NCBI GenBank assembly: GCA_008729055.1
Contig: SDUX01000004.1
Location: 1,922,001 to 1,986,000, forward strand
Direction: 5' to 3'
Length of the DNA stretch: 64,000 bases
Source of the DNA: Pyropia haitanensis
Lineage: Eukaryota > Rhodophyta > Bangiophyceae > Bangiales > Bangiaceae
The position numbers and the translations under genes were made by a program. The notes beneath the pieces were generated by a model. It did not search any database. It saw only the letters and a list, made by a program, of their open reading frames with translations, and was not told the origin of the DNA. Numbering within the stretch: the first letter of the stretch is position 1; each line of letters opens with the position of its first letter. Positions 53,014-62,784 of this stretch are shown here, in pieces.

Positions 53014-54370
53014 TGGCACCCCCCCTGACGCCGGCGCTGCCGTCGCCGTTGCCGTCGCTGTCGCCGCTGCCGTCGCTGCCGCCGCTGCCATTGGGCGCTC
53101 CGCCGCGGACGGTGCGGCCGGCGGGGAGCCTGCGGCTTCGGTACGGCGCGCCGGTGGCGGCGCCGGCGCCCCGCCCGACGCAGGGCATCTTTGACGCGCT
53201 CGCGCAGGCGGCCGACGCGTCGCGCACGGAGCACCAGTCAGAGTTTGAGCGCACCATGATGTCGGGCGTGCTGTCGACGGTCGCCGCGCAGCAGGCGCAG
53301 CAGGCGCAGCAGGCGGCGGCGGTGGGGGCGGCCGTCGGCGCCCCCGACGCGGCCGGCGGGTCGATATCGGACGAGCTGATGGCGCAGCTGAGCGCCAACC
53401 CGGCGGAGCTGATGGCGCTCCTCAACTCGGGCCGGATGCCCGACTTTATGACCAACTTTGCCGAGAGCGCCGCGGACCTGTCGCTCAACGAGCAGGGCGT
53501 CGCGTCGCCGGTGCCGCCGACGCTGTCGTCGCCCTTTCCCACCAGCGACATTTTCGCGCAGCTGCCAGACCGCACCGGCGAGCCGCCCGACGCCATCCGC
53601 CAGCGGAGCGTGCGGACAGAGCCGCCCGCCGCGCTCTTTACTGGCGGCGGCACGTGCAGCAAGGGCGGCCGGGACGAGCCGGCGGGCGGTGCCGCCGCCG
53701 CCGCCGCCGCCGTGGCCGGCGGCAGTGGCGACCGCGGCGGCGTCGCGGACCTCCCCGACGCGTTCCCGACGCCCACCTCGTCGGCCACCCGCGGGGGCTC
53801 CTCCTCCCGCCGCGGCAGCAGCATCATGCGGTCGCTGTCTCGGATCGAGGAGGGCGGCTACGCGTCGCGCTCCCCGCCCGACGACTCGTTTGTCAACACC
53901 CTGTCGGCGCGGCTGGCCACCACCGCGGTCGTCAAGAGCAACGTCGCGGCGGTGGCGCTCGTGTCGCCGGCGGACATCAACCTCGCCGGCAGCGTCACCC
54001 CCTTTTTCGCGCGCCCCGGCGGCGGCCGCAGCGGCAGCGGCAGCCTGAGCATGAGCGGCAGCGCCGGCGGCGCGCGGCGGCCGGGCGCGAGCGCCGCGTC
54101 GCTCGGCCTGTGGTCGGCCGGCAGCGGCGGCAGCGGCGGCCGCGGCGGCGGCAGCGGCGGCGGCAGCGGCGGCGGGCGGTCGCTGCTCGGCTCCCCCTAC
54201 CTCGCCTCGTCGCTCGACCTGTCGCCCGTCGCGGCGTGGCCGCCGCCGCCGCCGCCGCGGCCGGGCGGGGGGGAGAGCGTGGACGGGGGGGTGTCCCGGC
54301 CGGGGGGGGGGGGGGGCTCGACTGGGACCCGCCGCCGCAGCGGCCCGGCGGGCCGGGGGGGGCCGCTTGA
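51161..54370 (+). CDS. C2H2 zinc-finger transcription-factor-like protein (2 exons)
   Basis: Exon 1 (51161-51365) ends in the middle of a finger at a GTACGT donor; exon 2 starts at 51619 after CAACAG. The first finger is CTHPGCAKTFTRRSNLRAHARIH. The second is assembled across the intron as CLEPACYKRFKWKSCLNSHQ then RTH. Both are C-x4-C-x12-H-x3-H. The remaining 900 residues are Pro/Gly/Ala-rich with poly-Gln-like QQAQQAQQ and an acidic EEEEEDDGG stretch, typical of activation regions. A G-rich run at 54301-54315 shifts frame; the other frame gives LDWDPPPQRPGGPGGAA and TGA at 54368-54370, a plausible end. It is probably nuclear; the target is unknown. Confidence 0.75.
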
Positions 54371-54634
54371 CCCGCGCGCCGCGCCGCGCGGCGCGGCTGC
54401 ATCGGGGGTTTGTTTTTTCTTGCGCCTGTCCACTCTTGTTGTTGCCGTACGTGGTTCCCACTCTGCCCCGCAACGGCGGCCGTCGCGCCCGGGCGTGCCG
54501 TGGCCGCGCCCCGACCGCCCCCCCCCCCCTCGGCATTGTCCAGAGCATCGCTCGCCCCTCCCCCCCCCTCCCCCACTGCCCGGCCTCATCACCCGCCGCC
54601 ACTGTCGGCGGCGGTTGGAGCATCCCCGGCGCCC

Positions 54635-55105
54635 TCACCTCCCCCCCCCCAGCGCCTGCGCCTGGACCACCTGCTGGTACGGCCCGTCCTGGCAGAGGAG
54701 CTCCGCCAGCGGCCCGCCCTGCAGCACCCCCCCCCCCCCCCCCCCCCACCACCGCCACCACCGCCGCGCGACGCGCCGACGCACGCCGGTGGGCGACCGC
54801 GACGGTCGGCCATGGCGGTCCGCGGCCGGCGCTGGGGCCAGCACCCCGCGTTCCCCCCCCTCCCCCTTCCGCCGCCGTCCCCCCCCCCCCCCCCCCCACC
54901 GCCGCGGCCGCGACGGCGGCGGCGGCGGCCACGTCAGAGCACGACGGTCGGCCCGTCGGCGAGCCGCCCGTCCCGCACCCGCGCGTCGCGCCGCGCGCGC
55001 GGCCGCCACCCGCGGCGGCGGCTGCCGGCCGCCCGGCGCGACGCGCGGGCGCCCCCCGCGGCGCCCGCCGTCCCGCCGTCCCGCCGTCGCGGGCGGGCGG
55101 TGTGC

Positions 55106-55154
<49 letters not shown>

Positions 55155-55542
55155 CGCCGCCGCCGCGGTGCTCGTCGCCGCGGCGACGCGGCAACGGCCG
55201 CCGCGGCCGTCGCGGGTCCCGCCGAGCCGCCGCCGCCGCGCCGCCGGCCGCCGCCGCCGCCGCGGCCGCCCCCCGCCGGCGTGCGCGCGCGCCCGCGTCG
55301 GGCCCGCCGCGGCGGCGGCCGCCGCGCGGCGGCTGCCGCGGCCGCCGCCGCCACTCACGCCGGCGGTGGCGGCCGCCGTGCCGGGCGGAGGGGGGGGGGG
55401 GGGGGAAGCCGCCCGCGCGGGCGGCGGCCGCCGCCGCCGCGGCGGCGCGGCGCGCGCGGCGGCCGCGCCGTGCGGCGGCCGCGGCACCCCCGCGGCGCGC
55501 CGCCGCCGCCGCCGCCGCCGCCGTTGCCGACACTGCCGCCGC

Positions 55543-55573
<31 letters not shown>

Positions 55574-55944
55574 GCCGCTGCCGCCGCGGGTGGTGGGGGT
55601 GTCGGCGACGGCGGGCGCGGCGACCCCCCCCGCCCCCCCCCCCCCCCCCCCCCACCTCCCAGCGCGGCGCGCCACCGCCCGCGTCGCCCTCCCCGCCGAC
55701 CCCCCCCGCGTCGCGGTGCGCACGCCCGCCCGCGGCGGGTGCCCGCCCGGCGTGCCGGTCGGCCCGCCGACGCCGCGCGCCGCGGTGGTGGGCGCGGCCG
55801 CGCCGCCGCCGCCGCCGCGCGGCCGCCGCGGCGGGCGGCCGCGCGGCCGTCGGCCGCGGCCACTGGGCCGCGCGCCGCGAGACGCCCGGTGGCGGCGGCC
55901 GCCGCAAGGGAGCGCCCGCGGGGGGGTGTGGCGACGCGGCCCGC

Positions 55945-55975
<31 letters not shown>

Positions 55976-56681
55976 CTGCCGCCGTTGCGGCCGCCGTCGC
56001 CACGGCCGGCGCCGCCGTCTGGGAGCGGGGCGGCGGCGGCGGTGGCGCCGCCCGCGGGGGTGGCTGCCGCTGCCGCTGCCGCGGCAGCGGCGGCAGCGCC
56101 GCCGCGTGCCGCTGCCGCCGGCGCCGACGCAGGGGGCGGCCGGCGGTGGCGCCGCCGTCGCCGCCGCGCGCGCTCCCCACCGCCGCCGCCGTTGCGACCG
56201 TCACGGCGCGGCGTCCCCCCCACTTCCCCTCCCCCCCCCCCCGAAGGTCTGGGCGCGCCACCAGTGACGCGCACATCCCGCCCCGCGGCGACCCAGCGAC
56301 GCGTCGTTGCGCGCCGCGATGAGCCACACCCCCTTACCCCCCGCTGCGCAGCCGCCATCCCATCCGCGCGGCGGCCCGTACCGAGCGGGTGCGCGACGGC
56401 GGCGGCCGGCCGCGCCGCGGCGGCCGCGTCGGCCGCCACCCGCGCCGTCCCGCTCCGCCGCCGCGTCGTGCGCCGCCGACGGCTTGTCCAGGGCGCCGCG
56501 TCGTGCGCCGCCGACGGCTTGTCCAGGGCGGGGCGGCGGCGGCGGCGGCGGTGCCGCCGCCGCGGTCGCCGCCGAGCGCGGCCGCCGCCGCCGCGGCGGA
56601 CGCGGCGGGGGGGCGCCCCCGGCGGCGGGGCCACGCCGCCGCCCGCGTCGGCGGGTGCCGGCGGCGCCCGCCGCCGCGGCA

Positions 56682-56713
<32 letters not shown>

Positions 56714-57727
56714 TGCTGCTGCTGCTGCTGCTGCTGCTGCCGCGGCCGCTGCCGCGGCGGCGGCCGCCGGCGGCGGCTGGCCATCCGCAACCCGCACGCC
56801 CCGCGGGTCGAGGGTGCCGGCCACGGGCGGTGGCAGCACCCCCCCCCCTGCCGCCGCGCGTGCGCCTACCGGCGCCAGCCCGGCCAGCCGGCCGCGGCGC
56901 TCGACGAGCCCGTACGCGTGCCCGCCCACCCCACACGCCGCCGCGACGGCCGCGACGGGCGGCACGGCGTCGGCCACGCCGCGGGCGCCGACGATGACGC
57001 CAAATCGGACGGTGACAACATTCCCTCCCCCCCCCGTGCCCCCCCCCCCCCGCACCGCCGCCGCCCCCCGCCACACCGACAGCCCCGCGGCCACACCGAC
57101 AGCCCCGCGCGTGGCCGCCACGACCGCCGCCACCAGCCCGCTGCCGACGCCGGCCGTGGCCGCCGCGCGGCGGCTCCCCCCCCCCCCCCCGCGCGCCACC
57201 ACCCGCACCGCCGCCGCGTCGCGGGCGGCCACGCCCGCCTCGGCGCCGACCGCCGCGCCGGCGAGCGGCGGCGCCCCCGCGACGCGGCCGTCGGCGACAC
57301 CCCACGGGCGGCGGCCGCGGCCGACGCGGCGCGCGGCGCCGCGGCGGCGGCGGCTGGCGACTCGCCGCGTGGCGACCAGCGGGTGGGGACGCCGGCGGCG
57401 GTGGGTGGCGGCGGCGGCGCGGCGGGTGGCGGCGGCGGCGCGGGCAGACGCAGGCGGCGGCGGCCGCGTGGGCGACGCCGCCCCGCGGCGGGGGGGCGCT
57501 GCCGCTGGGGCGGGTGGCCCTGCCGGCCGGCGCGGTCGCGGTGAGGGCGGCGGGGGTGGTGCCGGCGGGGGGAGCGGGGGGGGGGGGGGGGGGGGGTGCG
57601 ACCGCGCCGCCGCCGCCGCCGCCGACCGCGCCGCGGCAGCGCGACGCGGGCGGGGCGGCGTGGGGTCGGCGCGGGGCGGGCGCCGCCGCCCGCGGCCGGC
57701 GCGCGCGCGGCCAACGTGGCGGCCGCG
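54635..57727 (-). pseudogene. Decayed ABCB-type ABC transporter
   Basis: The C-terminal end is characteristic: PTVAVAHRRASARRAAVVAVV (H-loop and following strand) then VLQGGPLAELLCQDGPYQQV, as in ABCB-family ATPase domains (V.qG.h.eLl...G.Y..lv). Further upstream, LSVWRGAAAVRGGG and VRFGVIVGARGVADAV resemble the last membrane helices and the linker before the ATPase domain. The catalytic motifs look degenerate: a GVRGCGSS stretch lacks the Walker A Lys, LSGGQ corresponds to PGGRQ, and the Walker B region has DV rather than DE. No N-terminal helices are found; the hAT-like element abuts the 5' side. A 35-bp duplication and homopolymer runs break the frame. Sequence error could explain part of this. 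Confidence 0.45.
56460..56529. repeat. 35-bp tandem duplication
   Basis: The unit beginning GCCGCGTCGTGCGCC occurs twice without change (56460-56494 and 56495-56529). At 35 bp it shifts the frame of the minus-strand ABC-like gene, consistent with a disabling or recent duplication. Confidence 0.9.
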
Positions 57728-59451
57728 CAGTGCTACCAAACCCGTGGACCCCTGGAGAACAGAATTTGGCCGGAATCGGGCGTGCGCGGGCGTGCAGCGG
57801 CGTGCAAACCCCCCTCTACGGTATCGCAGAGGCCGATTTTTCCAACACCTGCCCTATAGCGCCGCTCAGTCGTCCGTGCACGGGCTCCGGTGCACTTTTT
57901 TTCCACCCATACATGGAGGGCGTACTGGAGCTCGTGATGGACCTCGACCATATCACCGGAGGGCGTGCACGTCGTTCCCCGCCGAACGACAAATCGCAGT
58001 GCACGCGGACGCCTGTAACTCGTGCCGCCGATGCACAAGTTATTCTGGAGTCGTGCAGGCGATGCACGAGTTCCGCACGCGGCCCAGCCGAGGATCGTGC
58101 AACGCGTGCGTAAGTCGGTCACATTTAACCCGGAATGATGCACGGTTTCGCGACAATGCGTCGCCATGTGAGCAGGCCTTCCAGAAACTACTGGGTACAC
58201 CCGACCAGAGAGCCCTTCATTCCGTGCTGTTTGTCCGACATGATGGACTGACTCGATCTTAAGACCATCAGATGGCCCACACAGGAAGCCCATTGCACGG
58301 CGGTTGCCCAATCAGCAAGGACGTTACGGCCTCACACAGTCATACCCTCCCATTTCCAAAATCTGTTGTGACCTCATACCAAAACGCAAGTCGACTCAAC
58401 ATGTGAAAGCACTCCCCCCCACCCGTACCACACGCATACCTCGTGCAGCAAACTGACTGGGCGCGGAAGTCACCAGCACCTGCGTTGCCGTTGCAGCCGA
58501 CCCACCAATGAAGGCCCAACCCCCGCGACCCGTCTCTGTCTGAGCGACCGCCCGACACCGCCCGTGCTCTTTACACGACCACGACCCTACCGCGACAAGA
58601 AGACATCGAGTCGCAAGCATCTCCCCCGTCAAGACCCTCCCCACAAGGCGGCAGTTTTGTAGATGACGCAGACCCACCCCCTCGGCGCCCCTCCCCTGCC
58701 CCCGGCGGCTTTCTGCTGTCAATGGCTACGTGACGGCCAGCGTCTCCCTCACGAGTACCTGTCGCGCCCGACGGCGGAGTGACAGCACCTGGCCGCCAGT
58801 GCCGCCTCCTCCGACGTCTTTTCGACGAAGTGACGCCGCCGCCGCCCTCCCCCGTGACGACGGCACGGCAGCTGCCGGCGACCAGTGCCGCCCCACAGGT
58901 CTCTTCTTCACGGCGGGGTCGACCCCCCTGCCGTCCCCTGCGACGACGGCGCGGCAGCTGCCGGCGGCCGGTGCCGCCCCCACCGGTCCCCCCTTCGTGG
59001 CGGGGTGGGCGCCCCCGCCGCACCCCCGACGGCGGAGCGGCAGCTACCAGCGGCTGGTATGTGGCACCCATTATTGACGAATGTGAGCGTACAATGAAGT
59101 GTATATCTCTGGCGAAGCTGGTGCTGTCGGAGACCTTGGCAATAAATGCAACTCAAGTGCAGTGGGGTCGCAGTATAGCTTCAGAAGACTTGGGCTGTGG
59201 CTGGCCCAAGTCGCAGTGTGCCTTTCGAGGGCTTGGCCCGCACTAGACCGAAAATGCTCAGGCAATACCGAGTTGAGGCACGCCGCTGCACGAGGAGGAG
59301 CAGCCTCCTGCACGCCCCCTCACGTCGGCGGCACGCGGCGCTCACGAAGGCTGACACGCCTCGCGTGCCGCACATGCACAACTTCGGGCCGGAGTCGTGC
59401 TGATTTCACGTCCCGCACGCTCGCCAGGGGTCCACGGGTTTGGTAGCACTG
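57728..59451 (+). mobile_element. hAT-like non-autonomous element, copy B (complete)
   Basis: The ends are perfect 28-bp inverted repeats starting CAGTGCTACCAAACCC. The 8 bases outside (CGGCCGCG and CGCCGGCG) match at 6 of 8 positions, compatible with a degraded 8-bp target-site duplication. The body matches copy A (window start to 2500). Inside, four diverged copies of a roughly 83-bp module (CGGCAGCTGCCGGCG...) lie at 58773-59050. No transposase is visible. It is inserted directly upstream of the decayed ABC transporter. Confidence 0.8.
58773..59050. repeat. Internal minisatellite of copy B, about 83-bp period
   Basis: Diverged units share GACGACGGC-CGGCAGCTGCCGGCG-CC-GTGCCGCC. Copy A has a shorter version of this segment (about 720-840), so the number of units varies between copies. 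Confidence 0.7.
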
Positions 59452-60269
59452 CGCCGGCGGCTGCCGTCGTCCGCGGGGCACTTGGTACGTGCGCCTCCCG
59501 CGGCAACGGTGATCCGGCGTGAGCCGCGGCAACGGTGATCCGGCGTGAGCCGCGGCGGCCCCTCGGCCACGGCGACTGCACCGACGCGTAGCTGCCGATC
59601 ACGGCTGCGACTCCGTCCGCCAGCGCCATGTCATTGGGCTCGGCTAGCTAGCAACTCGATTTAGCAACTAGCCCAAGTCATCGACCAAGAAGTGCCACGA
59701 TTGAATATGTAAAGTCCGCCGCACAAAGACTGCCACACCCGCGCCCTCAGACAGCTGCAAGACCTGTAATGTCCATGTTGTATCGACGGCTGGGGAAAGT
59801 TCATCTTGGTTGTATTGTATTCTAGATAAGTTCAACACGAAACCTCTCCAGTAAATCATGTTAGTCCACTGGAGCAGATTGAGCCACAAACTTAAGTCAT
59901 GTCTCGAACGAAAAGTGATTCGATTTTGTCACGCTTGTCCACTTAGGTCCGGTGGTCGGCGCGGTCAGCAACGGCGCCGACGAGGTTCCCGCCCCTCGGT
60001 CATCGTAGGCGGCGCGCGTCCTCTCCCCCAGCCCCTGCCCCCTCCCACTCACCCCGACCCCCTCCCTCCTGCCTCTTCCCCTCTCCCTCCGTGCCCCATC
60101 TCCCCTCCCCATCGCCGACAAACCCCCTGCGCTCGCCTCGCCTCCCCAGCCAACCGCCCGCCCGCGACGCTGTGCGTGCGCGGCCCCCCCCCCCCGCCAT
60201 TTTCCGCCGCCCCGCCCACGTCCGCCGCTCTCCCCGCCCTCCCCCCTCCCCCCGCGGCGGCGGCCGCCG
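59452..60269. other. Spacer with a 26-bp direct repeat and an AT-rich patch
   Basis: A 26-bp unit (CCGCGGCAACGGTGATC...) is duplicated exactly at 59498-59549. Bases 59640-59950 are much lower in GC and hold a minus-strand frame of 73 codons (59668-59889, starting MWLNLLQWTNMIYWRGF) that looks like a transposon or foreign fragment but is not identified. The remainder is the C-rich 5' region of BDP1. Confidence 0.45.
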
Positions 60270-60430
60270 ATGGACTTTTTCTTTGACGATGACGACCCGC
60301 CCGCCTCGCCGCCACCCCCACCCCGACCCCCACCGCCAGCGGTGCCGCCGCCGCCCGGCGGCGGCCACCCGCTGCCGGCGGCACTCCCCGGCGGCCCCCG
60401 CGGGGCGCTGCCGGGGGGGGCGCCGCTGCC

Positions 60431-60474
<44 letters not shown>

Positions 60475-60518
60475 CGTGCCGCCGCCCGTGACGGCCGCCG
60501 CGCCTGTGACGGACGCCG

Positions 60519-60558
<40 letters not shown>

Positions 60559-61006
60559 GGGCGGCGGCGCGGCGGCCGCGCGGCCGCCCCGTCCGCGTCG
60601 GCGGGGGCGTACCCCGCCCGGCGGCGGCGGCGGCGGCGGGGAGGGGGCGGCCGCTGCTGCCGGCGGCGGCGGCGGGGGTGCTGCTGCTGCCGCCGCCGCC
60701 GCCGCCGCCGCGGCTGCGGATGAGCGGGCGGCCGCCGCGCTTGCCGCCGCGTCGGATGGGGATGGGTCGTCGGACGGTGGGGGCGGCGGCGGCGGCGCCG
60801 CCGCCGCCGCTCCCGGCAGCGCCGCGCCTGCCGCCGCCGCGCCTGTCGTCGCGGCCGCTGCCGCCGCCGCCGCCACCGCCGCCGCACCCGCCACCCCCCG
60901 CCGTCGCCGCGCGCGACGGCGCGGCGGCGGCGGCAGCATCAGCGGCAGCGGCAGCGGCAGTGACGGCAGCGGCGGCGGCACCGACGTGGACGAGGAGGGC
61001 GACGGC

Positions 61007-61038
<32 letters not shown>

Positions 61039-62031
61039 CGGTGGCGGCGGCGGCGGCGGCGGCGACGGCGGGGAAGCGGCCGACACGAGCTACCGCGACG
61101 CGACGCTGTCGTCCATCATTGGGAGCCTGCGCAAGCGCAAGGGCGCCCTCCGCATGCCGTCGACGGTGGCGGCGGCGGCGGAGCGGAAGCGGCGGCGGCT
61201 GGAAGAGCGGGCGGCCGCGGCGGCGGCCGAAGCCGAGGGGGGGGGGGGTCTGCCGGTGGGTCACCCCGCCAAAAGTCGCCGCCGTCGGCCCCGCGGCCGG
61301 CTGCTGCCGCCGGCGGCGGCGGTGGCGGCGGCGGCGGCAGCGGCGGTGGCGGCGGCGGTGGTGGCGGTGGCCACGACGCGCTCGCGGCGGCGGCGGCGGC
61401 ACTGCCGGTCCCCCCCCCGCAGTACGACACGGGCGACACGCGGGTGCTGGCGCCGCAGATGCGCCTCGACGCGGACGGCAACATCATCCTCGACGAGGCG
61501 TCGCTGGTCGTCGCCCCCACCGCCGACGGTGGCGACGCGGCCGCCGCCGCCGCCGCGGCGCTGCCGACCGTCGAGGTTGCCGCCGACGCGCGCGTCACGT
61601 CCGCGTCGTTTACCAACTGGGAGCGCGGCACGCGGTGGTCCGCGGCGGATACGGCCACCTTTTACGACGCGCTCTCCACGTTTGGCACGGACTTTGCGCT
61701 CGTCGCGCGGCGGCTGCCGGCGCGGAGCCGGCGGCAGGTGAAGCTCAAGTTTAAGCGCGAGGAGCGGGCGGACCCGGCGGCGATCGAGGCGGCGCTCCGC
61801 CGGCGGGTGCCGGTGGAGCTCGACGCGTTCCGTGTGGAGTGTGGGATGGCACCGGTGGGGGGGGCGGGGGGGGGGGGGGGGCTCCCGCTGCGGGCGCGTC
61901 GGGGGCGGCGCCGGGGGGGGGGGCGGGGGGGGCGCCCGCCGCTCCAGCGGCGACCGCCAGTGGCGACGCTGCGCCCGCGGCGGCGCCGGCCGCGGCGGCA
62001 GAGGCGACGGCCGCCGCCGGGAGTGGCGGTG

Positions 62032-62071
<40 letters not shown>

Positions 62072-62321
62072 TTCCCCCGCGGCGGGGGCGCCGCCGCCGG
62101 CGGGCATCTCACCGCTGTCGGCGCCCGCCGACGGCGCCGCCGCGGCGGGCGTCGGCGGCGTTCCCCCAGCCGGCCCGCCGGCGGCGGCGGCTGCCGCCGC
62201 GGGCGCGGCGGTGGCGGCGCCTGCGGCGCCGGCGCCGGCGCCGGTCACGCCCCCACGGTCACCGTCGGGGGGAGCGGCGGCGAGCCCGCCGCTGTCGCCC
62301 TCGCTATCGTTGGTCGACTGA
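60270..62321 (+). CDS. BDP1: TFIIIB subunit B'' (BDP1) with SANT domain
   Basis: BDP1 is part of the TFIIIB factor that recruits RNA polymerase III. The start MDFFFDDDDPPASPPPP is followed by long Ala/Gly-rich sequence with an acidic patch. LSSIIGSLRKRKGALRMP precedes a basic helix. The conserved core is APQMRLDADGNIILDEASLV followed by TNWERGTRWSAADTATFYDA and LVARRLPARSRRQVKLKFKR, a SANT/Myb domain as in B'' proteins. The Pro/Ala-rich C-terminus ends SLSLVD and TGA. The frame changes at G-runs near 60411-60420, 61239-61247 and 61857-61880. It converges on the membrane-protein gene to its right. Confidence 0.8.
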
Positions 62322-62784
62322 GCAAGGGCGGTGGGGGGGGGGAGGGGTGGTGGGAAGGGGGGATGGATGGCGGCGCGGCTTGTCCCGCCCTCTCCATGCC
62401 CGCCGTCGCCGGTGCGCTCTTTCGTGTCGTTTTTTCCTCTTTTTTTATTTTTTTTTTCTGCATGGCGTTTTCCACGGATGCGTCGCGGTGGGCGTCGCGG
62501 ATGCGGGACGTACACGTGCTCGCGCGCCGCTGCGCCGACGGACCCGCTGGGATACTGCCCTTTGCCCGCCTGGCCGGCCTGCACCGTGCGGCGCGCCAGC
62601 CGACGCGCGTCGCCGCGGTCGCCCGCCGATGGCGCGCGCCACGCCGGCGGCCGCCGCCGCCGCGCCGGCCCGCTCGGCGGCCGCCCCCGCCGACCGGCCG
62701 CCGCCGCCGCGGGCGCGTCACGGGGTGGCGGCGACGGCCCGCGTCGGGGGGGGGATGCTGCCGGGCCGGCCAGTGGCGCTGCCG
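62322..62784. other. Tail-to-tail spacer with a T-rich stretch
   Basis: T-rich TTTTTTTATTTTTTTTTT at about 62440-62458 lies 120 bp after the BDP1 stop and may mark its 3' processing region. The C-terminal end of the membrane-protein gene may extend into this region; frames are ambiguous. No other gene was recognised. Confidence 0.4.

Noticed and set aside
56201..57300. RCC1 or WD40 propeller reading of the minus strand
   Set aside because: Single Gly-rich segments resembled propeller repeats, but the downstream H-loop and C-terminal motif fit an ABC transporter better.
59668..59889. Minus-strand ORF as a retrotransposon polyprotein end
   Set aside because: It is only 73 residues with no protease, RT or RNase H motif; mentioned under the spacer.
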